Shown: positions 32,634 to 41,765 of the stretch, piece by piece
Layout: each line of letters opens with the position of its first letter
How positions within the stretch are numbered: position 1 is the first letter of the stretch
Assembly: GCA_945881915.1 (NCBI GenBank)
Contig: CAMCVW010000002.1
Coordinates: 20,676-84,675, forward strand
Direction: 5' to 3'
Source of the DNA: Thermoflexus hugenholtzii JAD2
GTDB taxonomy: Bacteria > Chloroflexota > Chloroflexia > Chloroflexales > Roseiflexaceae
Length of the DNA stretch: 64,000 bases
Notes under the pieces: generated by a model
What the model was told of the DNA's origin: nothing
What the model saw: the letters and a program-made list of their open reading frames with translations, nothing else
The model's database searches: none
Made by a program: the position numbers and the translations under genes

Positions 32634-35600
32634 ATGCAACGATTCAGACTGATGCAATTTATTATGGCTATAGTGACGTTTATGAGCGTCCTGATGCCGA
32701 GTATGTCGACCGCGCAAGCATCGACGGGTGTTGGCACACAGATTTTCGACACCACAGGCACGAGCACCCGCTTCGTCGATGTGGTCGTCGGTGACAATCA
32801 TACCTGCGCACTCAAGGCCAACGGCACCGTGATGTGCTGGGGGTACAACGGTGAAGGGCAGTTGGGGATCGGGGATGGGTATACCCGGTATAGCCTCGTC
32901 CCGATAGAAGTTCCCGGTATCACGACGGCAGTAGCGATTGCTGCTGGGTCAAACAACACTTGTGTCATCTTGCGCGATGCGAGTTTGTCGTGCTGGGGGT
33001 ATGGGAACTTCGGTGACGGCAATGGTCTCTATGTCCGTTGGTCAGCTGGTGTCATCGCAGGCATGCGCGATGTGACGCAGATTGCCATGTCGAATCGCGG
33101 CTCATGCCTTTACAACAAATATTCGCAACTGATTTGTTGGGGAGATAACTACAGCGGTTACAGCAATGAATATTGGTTGGTAGCAGATGGTACCAGCTAT
33201 TTTAATTGGCCACGATTAATAACTACAGATTCATTTACCAATATTGCAATCCGAAATATAGATCGATATCGTCGCACGTGTGTGCAACGCACAGATGGAC
33301 GTGTTGCGTGCATCGGGGTCAATGCAGATGGCGCACTCGGTTTGGGATTTACATCGACTTATAATCACAACGGCTACTCCGTCGTCGGCCTGGGTAATTA
33401 TGTCAACAAATTCGCCATGGGCGCTAATGGTGGGTGTGCAATTTTGACTGACAAGACGGTCAGCTGCTGGGGCTCGTTTGCCGGTGGGTATGAATCTACC
33501 GCGCGCAACATCCCCATGCCTGAACCAATCGCAGACGTCTACGGTTCGACGAACTATCGGTATTGGCTGAAGGGCGTATCGGGCAAAATCTATGCCGTCG
33601 GCGATAATTGGGGATCGGCCCTCGGGGTGAACAGCAATGTAACACCGTGGAATATCATCACCGAAGTGCCTGAAATTTTTGGGGCGACACGAGTGGCGGG
33701 CGCAGATCACATGCATGGCTGTGCGGTTCTCCCAAGCGGGCGCATCAAGTGCTGGGGACAGAATTCTAATGGGCAACTCGGCAATGGGACACAAACAGGT
33801 GCGTGGGTCCCGGTCAATATTGCACTCCCCGGCGAGCCAATAATCGGCAGCACGACGACCAGCGAAGACACCCTGAGCGGGTTGATGCGTATCCGTCGGC
33901 ATCCCGAGGATGGCGCCGAAACATCGCATGTGCGGATTACGCGCGTGCTCAATGGTCGCTTGTTCAAACCGGATGGTGTCACAGCGATTGCTGCGGGAAG
34001 CTATCTGACCATGGCAGAAGCCGAATCCGGCGTGCGCTTTTTGCCCGACACCAACATCAACGGCCCCAACATCGGCGCAGTGGCCATCCAGGCATCGACC
34101 AAACCCAATATCACAGGCGTCAGTGCAAGCGTGGTGACGGGCACAATTACCGTCAGTACCATCGCAGATGCGCCACTCATCACGAATGCTGATACGTACG
34201 AAGACACCCAATCGTACGACGGTCTGGTGATTCAACGCAATGCAGCCGATGGCCCCGAAGTGACGCATGCAGTGATTACCAACATCGTCGGTGGGCAATT
34301 GTATCGTCCGGACGGCACAACACCACTCCCCAACGGCAGCATCATTGACCTGGTCACCGCAGCACAAGGTCTGCGTTTTACCCCCGAGCCAAACCGCACA
34401 TTGCCGGGCAGTGTCGAAGTCCGGGCGGCCACGTCAGGGACGGGCGAAGGTCTGAGTGTTCCGGCAACTGCGAGTATCACTATTTTTGCTGTCGTTGACG
34501 GAGCTCCTTCGATTACGGGGACGACGGTGCGTGAAGACGAAATGGGCCGGCCAGACATCGTCATCACCAAGAATGTCATCGACGGGGACGAAATCCGCGC
34601 ATTCCGCGTCGTCAGTAACGCACCGGGTCGCTTCTATTTGAGCGATGGCGTGACGATGGTACTCAATGGAGGATTCGTCTCTGCAGCATCAGCTGCCAAT
34701 GGCATACGGTTCCGACCGAATCCCAATGTATTTGGTTCATATACGATCCAGACCCAGGCAGCAACATCCCCGACGGTGGAAGGTATCGGTGGCGACGTCG
34801 CCACGGCGGCGATCATCATCACACCCGTCGCCGATGCGCCGCGCATCACCGGCACGACGGTCGCCGAAGGTGGCTTGAGCGAAACGGGGTTGGTCGTGTT
34901 GCCCAATAGTGCGGATGGCGCCGAGGTGACACACTTCCGCATCGCGAGCGTCGTGGGAGGAACGTTGTTCCTTGCCGATGGGATGTCGAGTTTGTCCGTC
35001 GGGCAGTTCATCACGGTCGCTCAAGGGGCTGCAGGTTTGAAGTTTGCTGCACCCATTGCATCAATAGGCAACGGGATGGTCGAGGTACAGGCAGCCACAG
35101 CTGCAGCACTCACCGCCACAACCGCGACTCGTGCCACCGCAATGATTAGCATCTCGGACAAAACGGCTCCGGACATCCTCGTGCCGTACGACATGATTTT
35201 GGATGCATATACCGACACCGGTACTCGCGTCGACTTCACCGTCAGTGCGAGCGACCTGCGTGATGGGATTGTGCCGGTGACCTGCTCGTACGTCAGTGGC
35301 GTCTATCTGCCTGTGGGGACACACACCATTACCTGTAGCGCAAGCGATCGTAGCGGGAATCAGGCGAGTGCGTCATTCATCGTGATTGTCCAAAAAATCG
35401 CGTCATCGGTGACATTGAGCCCCATCGGTGCTGTTTCTGGCCAAAATGTGTCGTTGCGCTGGGCTCTGGGGGTCGAAACAGGCCAGGCCTATCGCTTTGA
35501 TATTCAACGTCGCGCATTACCGAGCGGCGAGTGGATGTTGGTTGCCCAGAACGTCAGTGAGCGCTCTGCTACCGTGCGCAGTATGGGTGAGCTCGTCTAT

Positions 35601-37157
35601 GCATTCCGCTTACGGGCGACACTCCCCGACGGGACTACGGGACCTTGGTCAAATATCGTCAATACGGTCATCGACGAAACAGCTCCGAATGTCTCAGCGT
35701 GGATAAACCGTGGTCCGTCGACACTCACAGGGGCAGAGGCAACAACGAGTAGTCGCGTCCGTTTGACAATGCAAAATAGCGATGCCGATCCAGCCACTCT
35801 GGTGCGTTGGAGCGAAGACGGTCTCACCTATTCCAGTTGGATTCCCTACCGCAGCATCAACGAAGTGACCCTCAGTGTAGGGGATGGGTACAAGGAGCTC
35901 CACATTGAAGCGCGCGACCGCGTTGGCAATGTCACCACGACCTATACAGGGATTATTCTCAATACGACCGTGACTGACGCGTATAGCGTGACGATGAATA
36001 ATGGGGATAGCTTCACATCGAGTAACACAGTCAATGTGAGTGTCACCGCCCCACGGAGTGTGATTACACCCATCGCCGAGATGCAATTTAGTACGACTGG
36101 GGTGTTTGATGGGAGCCAACCGTGGCAGCCATTCGCCCTCGGTGGTACATGGACATTCGAGCCTACCACGTCTGGTATGTATCGTTTGTATATCCGATTC
36201 CGCAATGTCGATGGTACGATTTTGCAGGTTGTCCAAGACGATATTCTGGTCGACAGTACAGCGCCGGTTTCGACATTGAGCATACGTAGTACGACCGCAG
36301 CATCGGTGACGATTGCGTTGAGCAGTAGTGATCGTGCCACTTCGAGCCGCGCAGCAGGGTCGGGTGTCACTCAGATGCAGATTGCCTCTGCAGGGGCATT
36401 TGGCAGTGCTTCTTGGCTTCGGTACGCAACAACGGCAACAGTGAGTTATGACAAAGCCAACAAGAGCGCAGGGGGTATATATGCCCGCTTCCGCGATCGC
36501 GCAGGGAATGTCAGTGCAACCCGGTGTATATCACCAACGGGTACCGTGTGTAGCGTCAACCCTGCGTACGTGAGTAACGCGATACCGGTCATCCGGATTT
36601 CCACACCGTACCGCATTGCAAGCGGCGCTGTGATCATACTGTCGGAACGTCTCATCGATGCATCTGACTCCGAGACGCCACAGAGCCAATTGAGCTTCAC
36701 TCTCCTCACCGAGCCTGTTAATGGCTGGATGTTGTACGGCGGCAGTCGCATGTCTGCAGGAACACGATTTACCCTCGCCGACCTGGCCCGTAAGCGGGTG
36801 GTCTACCGTCAAAATGGCACGAACAGCGAACACGACCGCATCGTCATCCAAGTGACTGATGCTCGGGGTGCTCATGCAAGTGCCACCGTCTGGTTCTTGA
36901 TTAATGGTGTTACGGACCCCGAACTTCCAGCGACGCCGGAACCGACGGTGACCGTTATTCCCACGTCGGTTCCTACGTCTATCCCGACGATGACTCCCAC
37001 ACGTACACCCACACGGATGATTCCGACGATGACTCCCACACGCACACCGACACGGAAGATTCCGTCGATGACTCCCACACGCACACCGACACGGAAGATT
37101 CCGCCTACCCCGACCAAGAAGTTCCCACCCGTTCCGACGAAAAAGGCTCGTCCGTAG
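32634..37157 (+). CDS. Large secreted RCC1-repeat/HYR-domain protein
   Basis: A 1507-residue protein with a signal peptide (MQRFRLMQFIMAIVTFMSVL, then STAQA). Residues about 45-400 carry RCC1-like repeats with the CWGYNGEGQLGIG pattern, expected to form a beta propeller. Residues 400-840 hold four related repeats of about 105 residues, each with a DGxEVTHxRI segment. A HYR domain follows at about 841-920 (SASDLRDGIVPVTCSY, VGTHTITCSASDRSGN), then fibronectin-like domains, a cadherin-like repeat near 1320-1425, and a Pro/Thr/Arg tail with 13-residue repeats. No LPXTG or C-terminal anchor is seen. ATG 32634 follows AAGGGGG. It is probably an extracellular adhesin or matrix protein. Confidence 0.85.
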   Translation: MQRFRLMQFIMAIVTFMSVLMPSMSTAQASTGVGTQIFDTTGTSTRFVDVVVGDNHTCALKANGTVMCWGYNGEGQLGIGDGYTRYSLVPIEVPGITTAVAIAAGSNNTCVILRDASLSCWGYGNFGDGNGLYVRWSAGVIAGMRDVTQIAMSNRGSCLYNKYSQLICWGDNYSGYSNEYWLVADGTSYFNWPRLITTDSFTNIAIRNIDRYRRTCVQRTDGRVACIGVNADGALGLGFTSTYNHNGYSVVGLGNYVNKFAMGANGGCAILTDKTVSCWGSFAGGYESTARNIPMPEPIADVYGSTNYRYWLKGVSGKIYAVGDNWGSALGVNSNVTPWNIITEVPEIFGATRVAGADHMHGCAVLPSGRIKCWGQNSNGQLGNGTQTGAWVPVNIALPGEPIIGSTTTSEDTLSGLMRIRRHPEDGAETSHVRITRVLNGRLFKPDGVTAIAAGSYLTMAEAESGVRFLPDTNINGPNIGAVAIQASTKPNITGVSASVVTGTITVSTIADAPLITNADTYEDTQSYDGLVIQRNAADGPEVTHAVITNIVGGQLYRPDGTTPLPNGSIIDLVTAAQGLRFTPEPNRTLPGSVEVRAATSGTGEGLSVPATASITIFAVVDGAPSITGTTVREDEMGRPDIVITKNVIDGDEIRAFRVVSNAPGRFYLSDGVTMVLNGGFVSAASAANGIRFRPNPNVFGSYTIQTQAATSPTVEGIGGDVATAAIIITPVADAPRITGTTVAEGGLSETGLVVLPNSADGAEVTHFRIASVVGGTLFLADGMSSLSVGQFITVAQGAAGLKFAAPIASIGNGMVEVQAATAAALTATTATRATAMISISDKTAPDILVPYDMILDAYTDTGTRVDFTVSASDLRDGIVPVTCSYVSGVYLPVGTHTITCSASDRSGNQASASFIVIVQKIASSVTLSPIGAVSGQNVSLRWALGVETGQAYRFDIQRRALPSGEWMLVAQNVSERSATVRSMGELVYAFRLRATLPDGTTGPWSNIVNTVIDETAPNVSAWINRGPSTLTGAEATTSSRVRLTMQNSDADPATLVRWSEDGLTYSSWIPYRSINEVTLSVGDGYKELHIEARDRVGNVTTTYTGIILNTTVTDAYSVTMNNGDSFTSSNTVNVSVTAPRSVITPIAEMQFSTTGVFDGSQPWQPFALGGTWTFEPTTSGMYRLYIRFRNVDGTILQVVQDDILVDSTAPVSTLSIRSTTAASVTIALSSSDRATSSRAAGSGVTQMQIASAGAFGSASWLRYATTATVSYDKANKSAGGIYARFRDRAGNVSATRCISPTGTVCSVNPAYVSNAIPVIRISTPYRIASGAVIILSERLIDASDSETPQSQLSFTLLTEPVNGWMLYGGSRMSAGTRFTLADLARKRVVYRQNGTNSEHDRIVIQVTDARGAHASATVWFLINGVTDPELPATPEPTVTVIPTSVPTSIPTMTPTRTPTRMIPTMTPTRTPTRKIPSMTPTRTPTRKIPPTPTKKFPPVPTKKARP
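36984..37100 (+). repeat. 39-bp coding tandem repeat
   Basis: Three near-identical 39-base units (starts at 36984, 37023 and 37062) encode PTMTPTRTPTRMI-type peptides in the tail of the RCC1 protein. Units differ by a few bases. Confidence 0.9.
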
Positions 37158-37170
37158 TCAATTTCAAAAT

Positions 37171-37200
37171 CCCCTCTCGACGACGTCGAGAGGGGATTTC
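37171..37200 (+). terminator. Terminator of RCC1 protein gene
   Basis: A perfect 11-bp stem (CCCCTCTCGAC and its complement) with a GAC loop begins 14 bases after the stop codon. The following T-run is short. Confidence 0.8.
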
Positions 37201-37253
37201 GTTGTCCGTGTTATACTTTTAAAGTTCACTCCTCCTCGTCAGTCGGGATTTTG

Positions 37254-39353
37254 ATGACCCGTCGCGATGCAGCACAACACGCATTCATGGTGCACAACAC
37301 ACGCATCCGTGTGTTCTTCTTTGTGTGCCTATTTTTCCTTTGGGCGGCGACTGCGACGCATGTTGCCTTGTCAATACCAACGACAGAACACATGGGCGCA
37401 GCCGATGAAGCTGCATTGGCACAAAATTGGCTCTTCCAGAGTGGCTACGCGGAACTTGAAAATCACGATGGTGCACCTGCGCGATGGTTGCTCAGTCAAC
37501 CCAAATCCTCATATAGGCTGGTGAATAGCGCGATCGACGATTCGCTCCTCCACTACAGCAGCACGATCGTCCCGGTGAACTTCGGATCATATGCGCTGCG
37601 CCTGGCTACTCCAGAGCAGAAAACACTGACACTGACAGGTGCGACACGCACCGTCTCGTTTGACCTGCAGCCTGGTGTACGAACATATACAGTTCTCGTC
37701 GAACAGTCTTTTGTGCCCGCACAAACCCGACTTTTACCGATTAGTACAAGTGCATATGAGCAATTCGGATTCAGCACAGATACCTATACGCAATCTAAAC
37801 AGGACGCACGCAAGTTAATCGCAGACTTCCGCAGTGCAACGCAGACGCGCTGGGCTACACCGTTGTCGACCATCGCATTATGGGTGCTGTTGAGCATGCC
37901 GCTGCTCACCATGCTACTGGTGTGGTACCGCAGTCCTGGATCATACAACGCTGCATTGACGGGGATTATCATCATTGCACCTTGGCTATATGCGTGGGGT
38001 ACACAGAGCACCCCGACCATAGAGCCAGTGGTAACCGTTATCGTCTGTGGTGCGCTGCGGATATTACGCGTTGGCGCAGTGCGCGTTGGCATGATTGGTT
38101 CGACCACTCCCAGTCCATTCTGGATTGTGGCACTGGCAGTGAGTTGCTTCAGCGGAACACGTGCACTGGCAGTGTCTCACTGGATGCTTGGTGTAGATAT
38201 CACTGCACTGACTTCATGGAATTCATTTTTTGCGTATATTGTCCAGATGCGGGCTGCATTCCCAATCCCACTTTTGGCAATCGAATATCAACTGACGCAC
38301 ACACAGATTCCGTTTTTGTTTGACGTTATGTACACCATGGTATTCGTGCGTATTTGTGCAATCGCGGGGATCATGGCAGCGCTTTCGTACATCCCAGCGC
38401 ACTCTAATATCTGGCGTACTGCAAAATACGGCGCGCTTATACTGTTGAGTCTAGGCGTCGCATTTATCTATCGCTACGATGACCGCAATTATTGGATGAC
38501 ATACGACGCTTGTATCGGATTAGCGCTCATTTCCGTTTTTCTGCTTCTTCGAGGCAAACTCGACCGGCCATCACAGTGGCTCATGCTCGGAGCGGCGATT
38601 GTTGCCGCAGACAGCTTGCGCCCATATATGCAGTTTTTTTTGCCGATTCTTCTGATAGCGGGATTACTCCAGATTGGCACGAGGCATGGCTGGCGTGGCT
38701 TACGTTGGTACCTTATCCCCTTTATCTATAGTATTACGTGGCATTTGCATCACATCATCGGCCTCGAGCAGTGGTCCTGGAGCAACTATGCGGGCTTCAA
38801 TATTGCACGGGCGTGGCTCCCCGAATCCTATGCACAAGCAGTTATCGGCCTCCCACCAGATATGAACGATCCGGAATGGGGGGTTCGCAGCAGCGCACTC
38901 ACCCGCGCGAGCATCGCGTGGATTACGAGCCATCCATGGCAAGCCGTTGGGAATGCGCTGGCATTACTCTGGCAGATGGTACAGATTCCGGTGAGCATCG
39001 AGCGATTTAATAGTGCCGGAGGCACCTACGAGGTGACACGTGCCATTCCATGGTTTATCGCACCCTTTCGGGTGTTGGTGGGCGGGGTAATGATTGCGCA
39101 GCTCGTGGTACTCTTGCACGATGTGACGCGACGACCTTCGCAATGGCAGTATCGGACTTTTGAACGTGTCATTTGGATTACAATATTCTGCTTGACTGCT
39201 CTATGTGAAAAAGGTGAACAAGCACGTTTTGTGGCTTCGTATATACCGCTGCTTTTTTTAGGCTGGCTAGAGATTGCAAATATACCCGATTGGAATGCAG
39301 TAAATAAAAAAGTTCAGAATATATACCGTCGTTCATTTAGGAAGAATATCTAA
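37254..39353 (+). CDS. GT-C type membrane protein
   Basis: A 699-residue polytopic protein. After one membrane segment comes ADEAALAQNWLFQSGYAELE, an acidic first-loop region like that of GT-C glycosyltransferases, then an extracellular domain of about 120 residues and about ten membrane segments. Layout and spacing parallel the gene at 26007-28283, so they may be distant paralogs. It likely transfers a sugar from a lipid carrier; no specific substrate can be named. A TATACT box near 37212 and the preceding terminator show an independent transcript. ATG 37254 is preferred to TTG 37251. Confidence 0.65.
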   Translation: MTRRDAAQHAFMVHNTRIRVFFFVCLFFLWAATATHVALSIPTTEHMGAADEAALAQNWLFQSGYAELENHDGAPARWLLSQPKSSYRLVNSAIDDSLLHYSSTIVPVNFGSYALRLATPEQKTLTLTGATRTVSFDLQPGVRTYTVLVEQSFVPAQTRLLPISTSAYEQFGFSTDTYTQSKQDARKLIADFRSATQTRWATPLSTIALWVLLSMPLLTMLLVWYRSPGSYNAALTGIIIIAPWLYAWGTQSTPTIEPVVTVIVCGALRILRVGAVRVGMIGSTTPSPFWIVALAVSCFSGTRALAVSHWMLGVDITALTSWNSFFAYIVQMRAAFPIPLLAIEYQLTHTQIPFLFDVMYTMVFVRICAIAGIMAALSYIPAHSNIWRTAKYGALILLSLGVAFIYRYDDRNYWMTYDACIGLALISVFLLLRGKLDRPSQWLMLGAAIVAADSLRPYMQFFLPILLIAGLLQIGTRHGWRGLRWYLIPFIYSITWHLHHIIGLEQWSWSNYAGFNIARAWLPESYAQAVIGLPPDMNDPEWGVRSSALTRASIAWITSHPWQAVGNALALLWQMVQIPVSIERFNSAGGTYEVTRAIPWFIAPFRVLVGGVMIAQLVVLLHDVTRRPSQWQYRTFERVIWITIFCLTALCEKGEQARFVASYIPLLFLGWLEIANIPDWNAVNKKVQNIYRRSFRKNI

Positions 39354-39492
39354 ATAATCATTTCGCTTTGCGCTGAGAATCCCCTTTTTCAGGCATGACA
39401 GAACATTGATAATTTTGTGAATTCCGTTTACTATATTCTCTAGTACTATAAACATACGTACTATATTTTGTCGTAAATCAAGGATTGGATCT

Positions 39493-40155
39493 ATGACATC
39501 ACCCATCGGAATGTTGGCATTGCATGTGTTGCCCGTTTTGTTTACTCTGTTGGCCTTCTGGCAGATTAGTAATCTGGCAGGGAGGCGTAGTCCACGTCGC
39601 GAGAGCCTTGCCAATGCAGGAATAATTGGAATCACGATTGGGTTGATGGCCAAAACATACCTACAGATCGAATTCAGCAGTGCGCTGGGATTGACTGCTA
39701 CATCGCCGTATGCAACGTACCCAATTCTGGCAGCAGGCTACATTCTGCTTATGTTCGGCTTCGTGGGGTGGGACCGGATGTTGCTATCACGGCCGGGCTG
39801 GACTATGCCGATGTTAGTAATTGTCCTTATCGAAGCTGCAACATTTATCAGTGCTCGCCTCGGGATGACGAATTGGTGGATGATTCCCTTTGTGGTGGTG
39901 ATCGGATCTGTTATTTTGATCGATTTGCTTTTTCTCGGCTTTGCAGTACGGCAACGACTCACTATTGCAATCCCCTTTCTGCTGCTGCACATCGCGTCTG
40001 TCGTCGTGACAACAGCCATCGAACTCAAAGCACCAACGAACGTAGCGCTCCTTAACGGAATCTTGTTGAGCACGATTACAAGCGCAGTGTTGTTTGTGAT
40101 TTCGACGCAACTGATTGCGCGTCATACGGCACGTGGCCGGATGATGGTGGTATAG
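39493..40155 (+). CDS. Polytopic membrane protein of unknown function
   Basis: A 220-residue protein with six or seven hydrophobic segments, for example the first (MLALHVLPVLFTLLAFWQIS) and one around IPFVVVIGSVILIDLLFLG. I do not recognise the family; the charge pattern (RRSPRRES after the first helix) suggests the N-terminus outside. An AAGGA site precedes the ATG by 9 bases, and the 140-base upstream region is very AT-rich. Confidence 0.6.
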   Translation: MTSPIGMLALHVLPVLFTLLAFWQISNLAGRRSPRRESLANAGIIGITIGLMAKTYLQIEFSSALGLTATSPYATYPILAAGYILLMFGFVGWDRMLLSRPGWTMPMLVIVLIEAATFISARLGMTNWWMIPFVVVIGSVILIDLLFLGFAVRQRLTIAIPFLLLHIASVVVTTAIELKAPTNVALLNGILLSTITSAVLFVISTQLIARHTARGRMMVV

Positions 40156-40450
40156 AACGTTGGTGTGTGGTTCGGTACGAAATACCAACCGTCCATCCAT
40201 GCATTCTGTGCAGTACTTCAGAAAACCACATGGCTGCGCCAAACATCAGTGCGATGCTGCAGAGCTGATACATTCGTGCGGGATTTGCGTGAACTTCTTG
40301 CCATTGCACACGAATACCCGTGTTCATAGCGCGCGCAATGGTACGGTCCATGCACCATTCCACAGCGGAGTATTGCCTGCGCGAGACACAAACTTCGATT
40401 TGACAATCCCGCACGCATCGGGTATATTTCAAAATGTAATTGATGTGCAA
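40156..40450 (-). pseudogene. Possible lgt-like fragment
   Basis: On the minus strand this 295-base gap carries a frame with SAVEWCMDRTIARAMNTGIR and QEVHANPARMYQLCSIALMF, reminiscent of the C-terminal half of prolipoprotein diacylglyceryl transferase (WAV-x-TDR, then HP-x-QLYE and a membrane helix). Nothing resembling the N-terminal half or its catalytic His/Arg residues is nearby, and the frame runs on into the convergent gene. It is most simply a decayed fragment; the match is by eye and weak. Confidence 0.35.
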
Positions 40451-40463
40451 CCAGGCATTACAA

Positions 40464-40549
40464 GCCGGAGTGGCGGAATGGCAGACGCGATGGTCTCAAA
40501 AACCATTGAGGGCAACTTCATGTGGGTTCGACTCCCACCTCCGGCACCA
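40464..40549 (+). tRNA. tRNA-Leu (CAA)
   Basis: An 86-base cloverleaf with acceptor stem GCCGGAG/CTCCGGC, anticodon stem ATGGT/ACCAT around loop CTCAAAA (anticodon CAA), a long class II variable arm and T arm GTGGG-TTCGACT-CCCAC. The 3' CCA is encoded. It decodes UUG. Confidence 0.95.
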
Positions 40550-40556
40550 ATTTTCA

Positions 40557-40634
<78 letters not shown>

Positions 40635-40642
40635 CGACAGAT

Positions 40643-40670
40643 ACCGGCTCCAATGCGGAGTCGGTTTTTT
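40643..40670 (+). terminator. Terminator of tRNA-Leu/tRNA-Pro transcript
   Basis: ACCGGCTCC and GGAGTCGGT pair (one G-U) around AATGC and are followed by TTTTTT, ten bases after tRNA-Pro. Confidence 0.85.
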
Positions 40671-40685
40671 GTATACAGAGCAACC

Positions 40686-41603
40686 ATGAACAAACCGCGT
40701 TTTTCGCCAATCTGGCTTGGAGCCGCCCTGCTGGGACATACTGCATGGGGAATATACCCGGTGTTGGCACGGTATCTCCAAATCCAAGCACATATTCCGG
40801 GCTTGACTCTTTTGACCATCGCAAACGGGTTTGCTCTGTTGGTGATGTTGGCAGTAGTGGCAATACGGGGTGAGTTTGGGCAATTACGTGTTCGTGCAGG
40901 CTGGTTAGTAGCGTTATTTGCCATGCTGCGCGCTGTTACCAATGTACTGGCCGCGAGATATGCACCGGCAGCTCAGGTGACGCTGATTGGGCTGTTGACG
41001 CCGCTTCTCGTCGTCGTGATGGGACGGTGGTGGTTCAATGATCCTGCGCCCCCCAACACCGGTGTCGTATTGGCATTGTCACTCCTGGGAGCGATGGTGA
41101 TGTTGAGCGGCGACATCCAAAATCCGGATTTTTGGCAGAGTGGCGGGAGCAGTAGTTGGGTCGGTATTGCCCTAGCATTGACAAGCAGCGTGATGTTGGC
41201 CTTGTATATGCTGTCGGTACGGCGCACCAGCAGCTACGGTATCTCGAGTGAAGCGACATTCCTGCTCCAGCTGATTGCCGTGGTGGCGACATCAATACCG
41301 CTATCCTACGCAATCGGTGAGCGATTTGACGGGCTCGCATCGCTCCAACCCGCACATTGGATAGGGCTGGCCTGTTTCTCACTCTTTATCGTCATCGGCG
41401 CTAACATTCTGCAGGTCTACACGCTGCGGAAGCTCGGCGCTTCGTTGGTGACTGCAGTACAGGCATGGCGTCTCCCCGTGTCTGCAATTGCTGCTGGGTT
41501 CATATTGGCAGAGTGGTTGCAGACACCAACGGAATTCATCGGAGCGGGATTGACTGCGATGAGCGTGACATGGTACCTCGTGTCGCAGCGTAAGTCAGCT
41601 TGA
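40686..41603 (+). CDS. EamA/DMT family transporter
   Basis: A 305-residue drug/metabolite transporter superfamily protein with two EamA repeats of five helices each. The first begins GAALLGHTAWGIYPVLARYL and the second SSWVGIALALTSSVMLALYM. Such proteins export or exchange small metabolites; the substrate is unknown. ATG 40686 lies just after the tRNA terminator; the frame is open to 40653. A second DMT gene lies at 46572 but is not closely similar. Confidence 0.85.
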   Translation: MNKPRFSPIWLGAALLGHTAWGIYPVLARYLQIQAHIPGLTLLTIANGFALLVMLAVVAIRGEFGQLRVRAGWLVALFAMLRAVTNVLAARYAPAAQVTLIGLLTPLLVVVMGRWWFNDPAPPNTGVVLALSLLGAMVMLSGDIQNPDFWQSGGSSSWVGIALALTSSVMLALYMLSVRRTSSYGISSEATFLLQLIAVVATSIPLSYAIGERFDGLASLQPAHWIGLACFSLFIVIGANILQVYTLRKLGASLVTAVQAWRLPVSAIAAGFILAEWLQTPTEFIGAGLTAMSVTWYLVSQRKSA

Positions 41604-41638
41604 CCGTACCCGCATACGAGTGCTATCATTGAGTCATT

Positions 41639-41715
41639 GGCTCTGTAGCTCAACTGGATAGAGCATCACCCTCCGAAGGTGAAGGTTGCTGGTTCGAACC
41701 TAGTCAGAGTCACCA
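41639..41715 (+). tRNA. tRNA-Arg (CCG)
   Basis: A 77-base cloverleaf with acceptor GGCTCTG/CAGAGTC (one G-T pair), anticodon stem TCACC/GGTGA around CTCCGAA (anticodon CCG), T loop TTCGAAC and encoded CCA. It decodes CGG. Confidence 0.95.
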
Positions 41716-41723
41716 CACTCGAG

Positions 41724-41747
41724 CGCCCAGCCATGCTGGGCGTTCTG
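41724..41747 (+). terminator. Hairpin after tRNA-Arg
   Basis: CGCCCAGC and GCTGGGCG enclose CAT, followed by TTCTGT, 8 bases after the tRNA and just ahead of the ABC operon. Confidence 0.7.
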
Positions 41748-41765
41748 TATTGACGAGGAATGTCA

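Noticed and set aside
32499..32801. N-terminal extension of the HAD hydrolase
   Set aside because: It overlaps the divergent RCC1 gene, and motif I begins right after ATG 32498.
36984..37100. CRISPR-like direct repeats
   Set aside because: The units are contiguous, without spacers, in frame and coding for a Pro/Thr tail.
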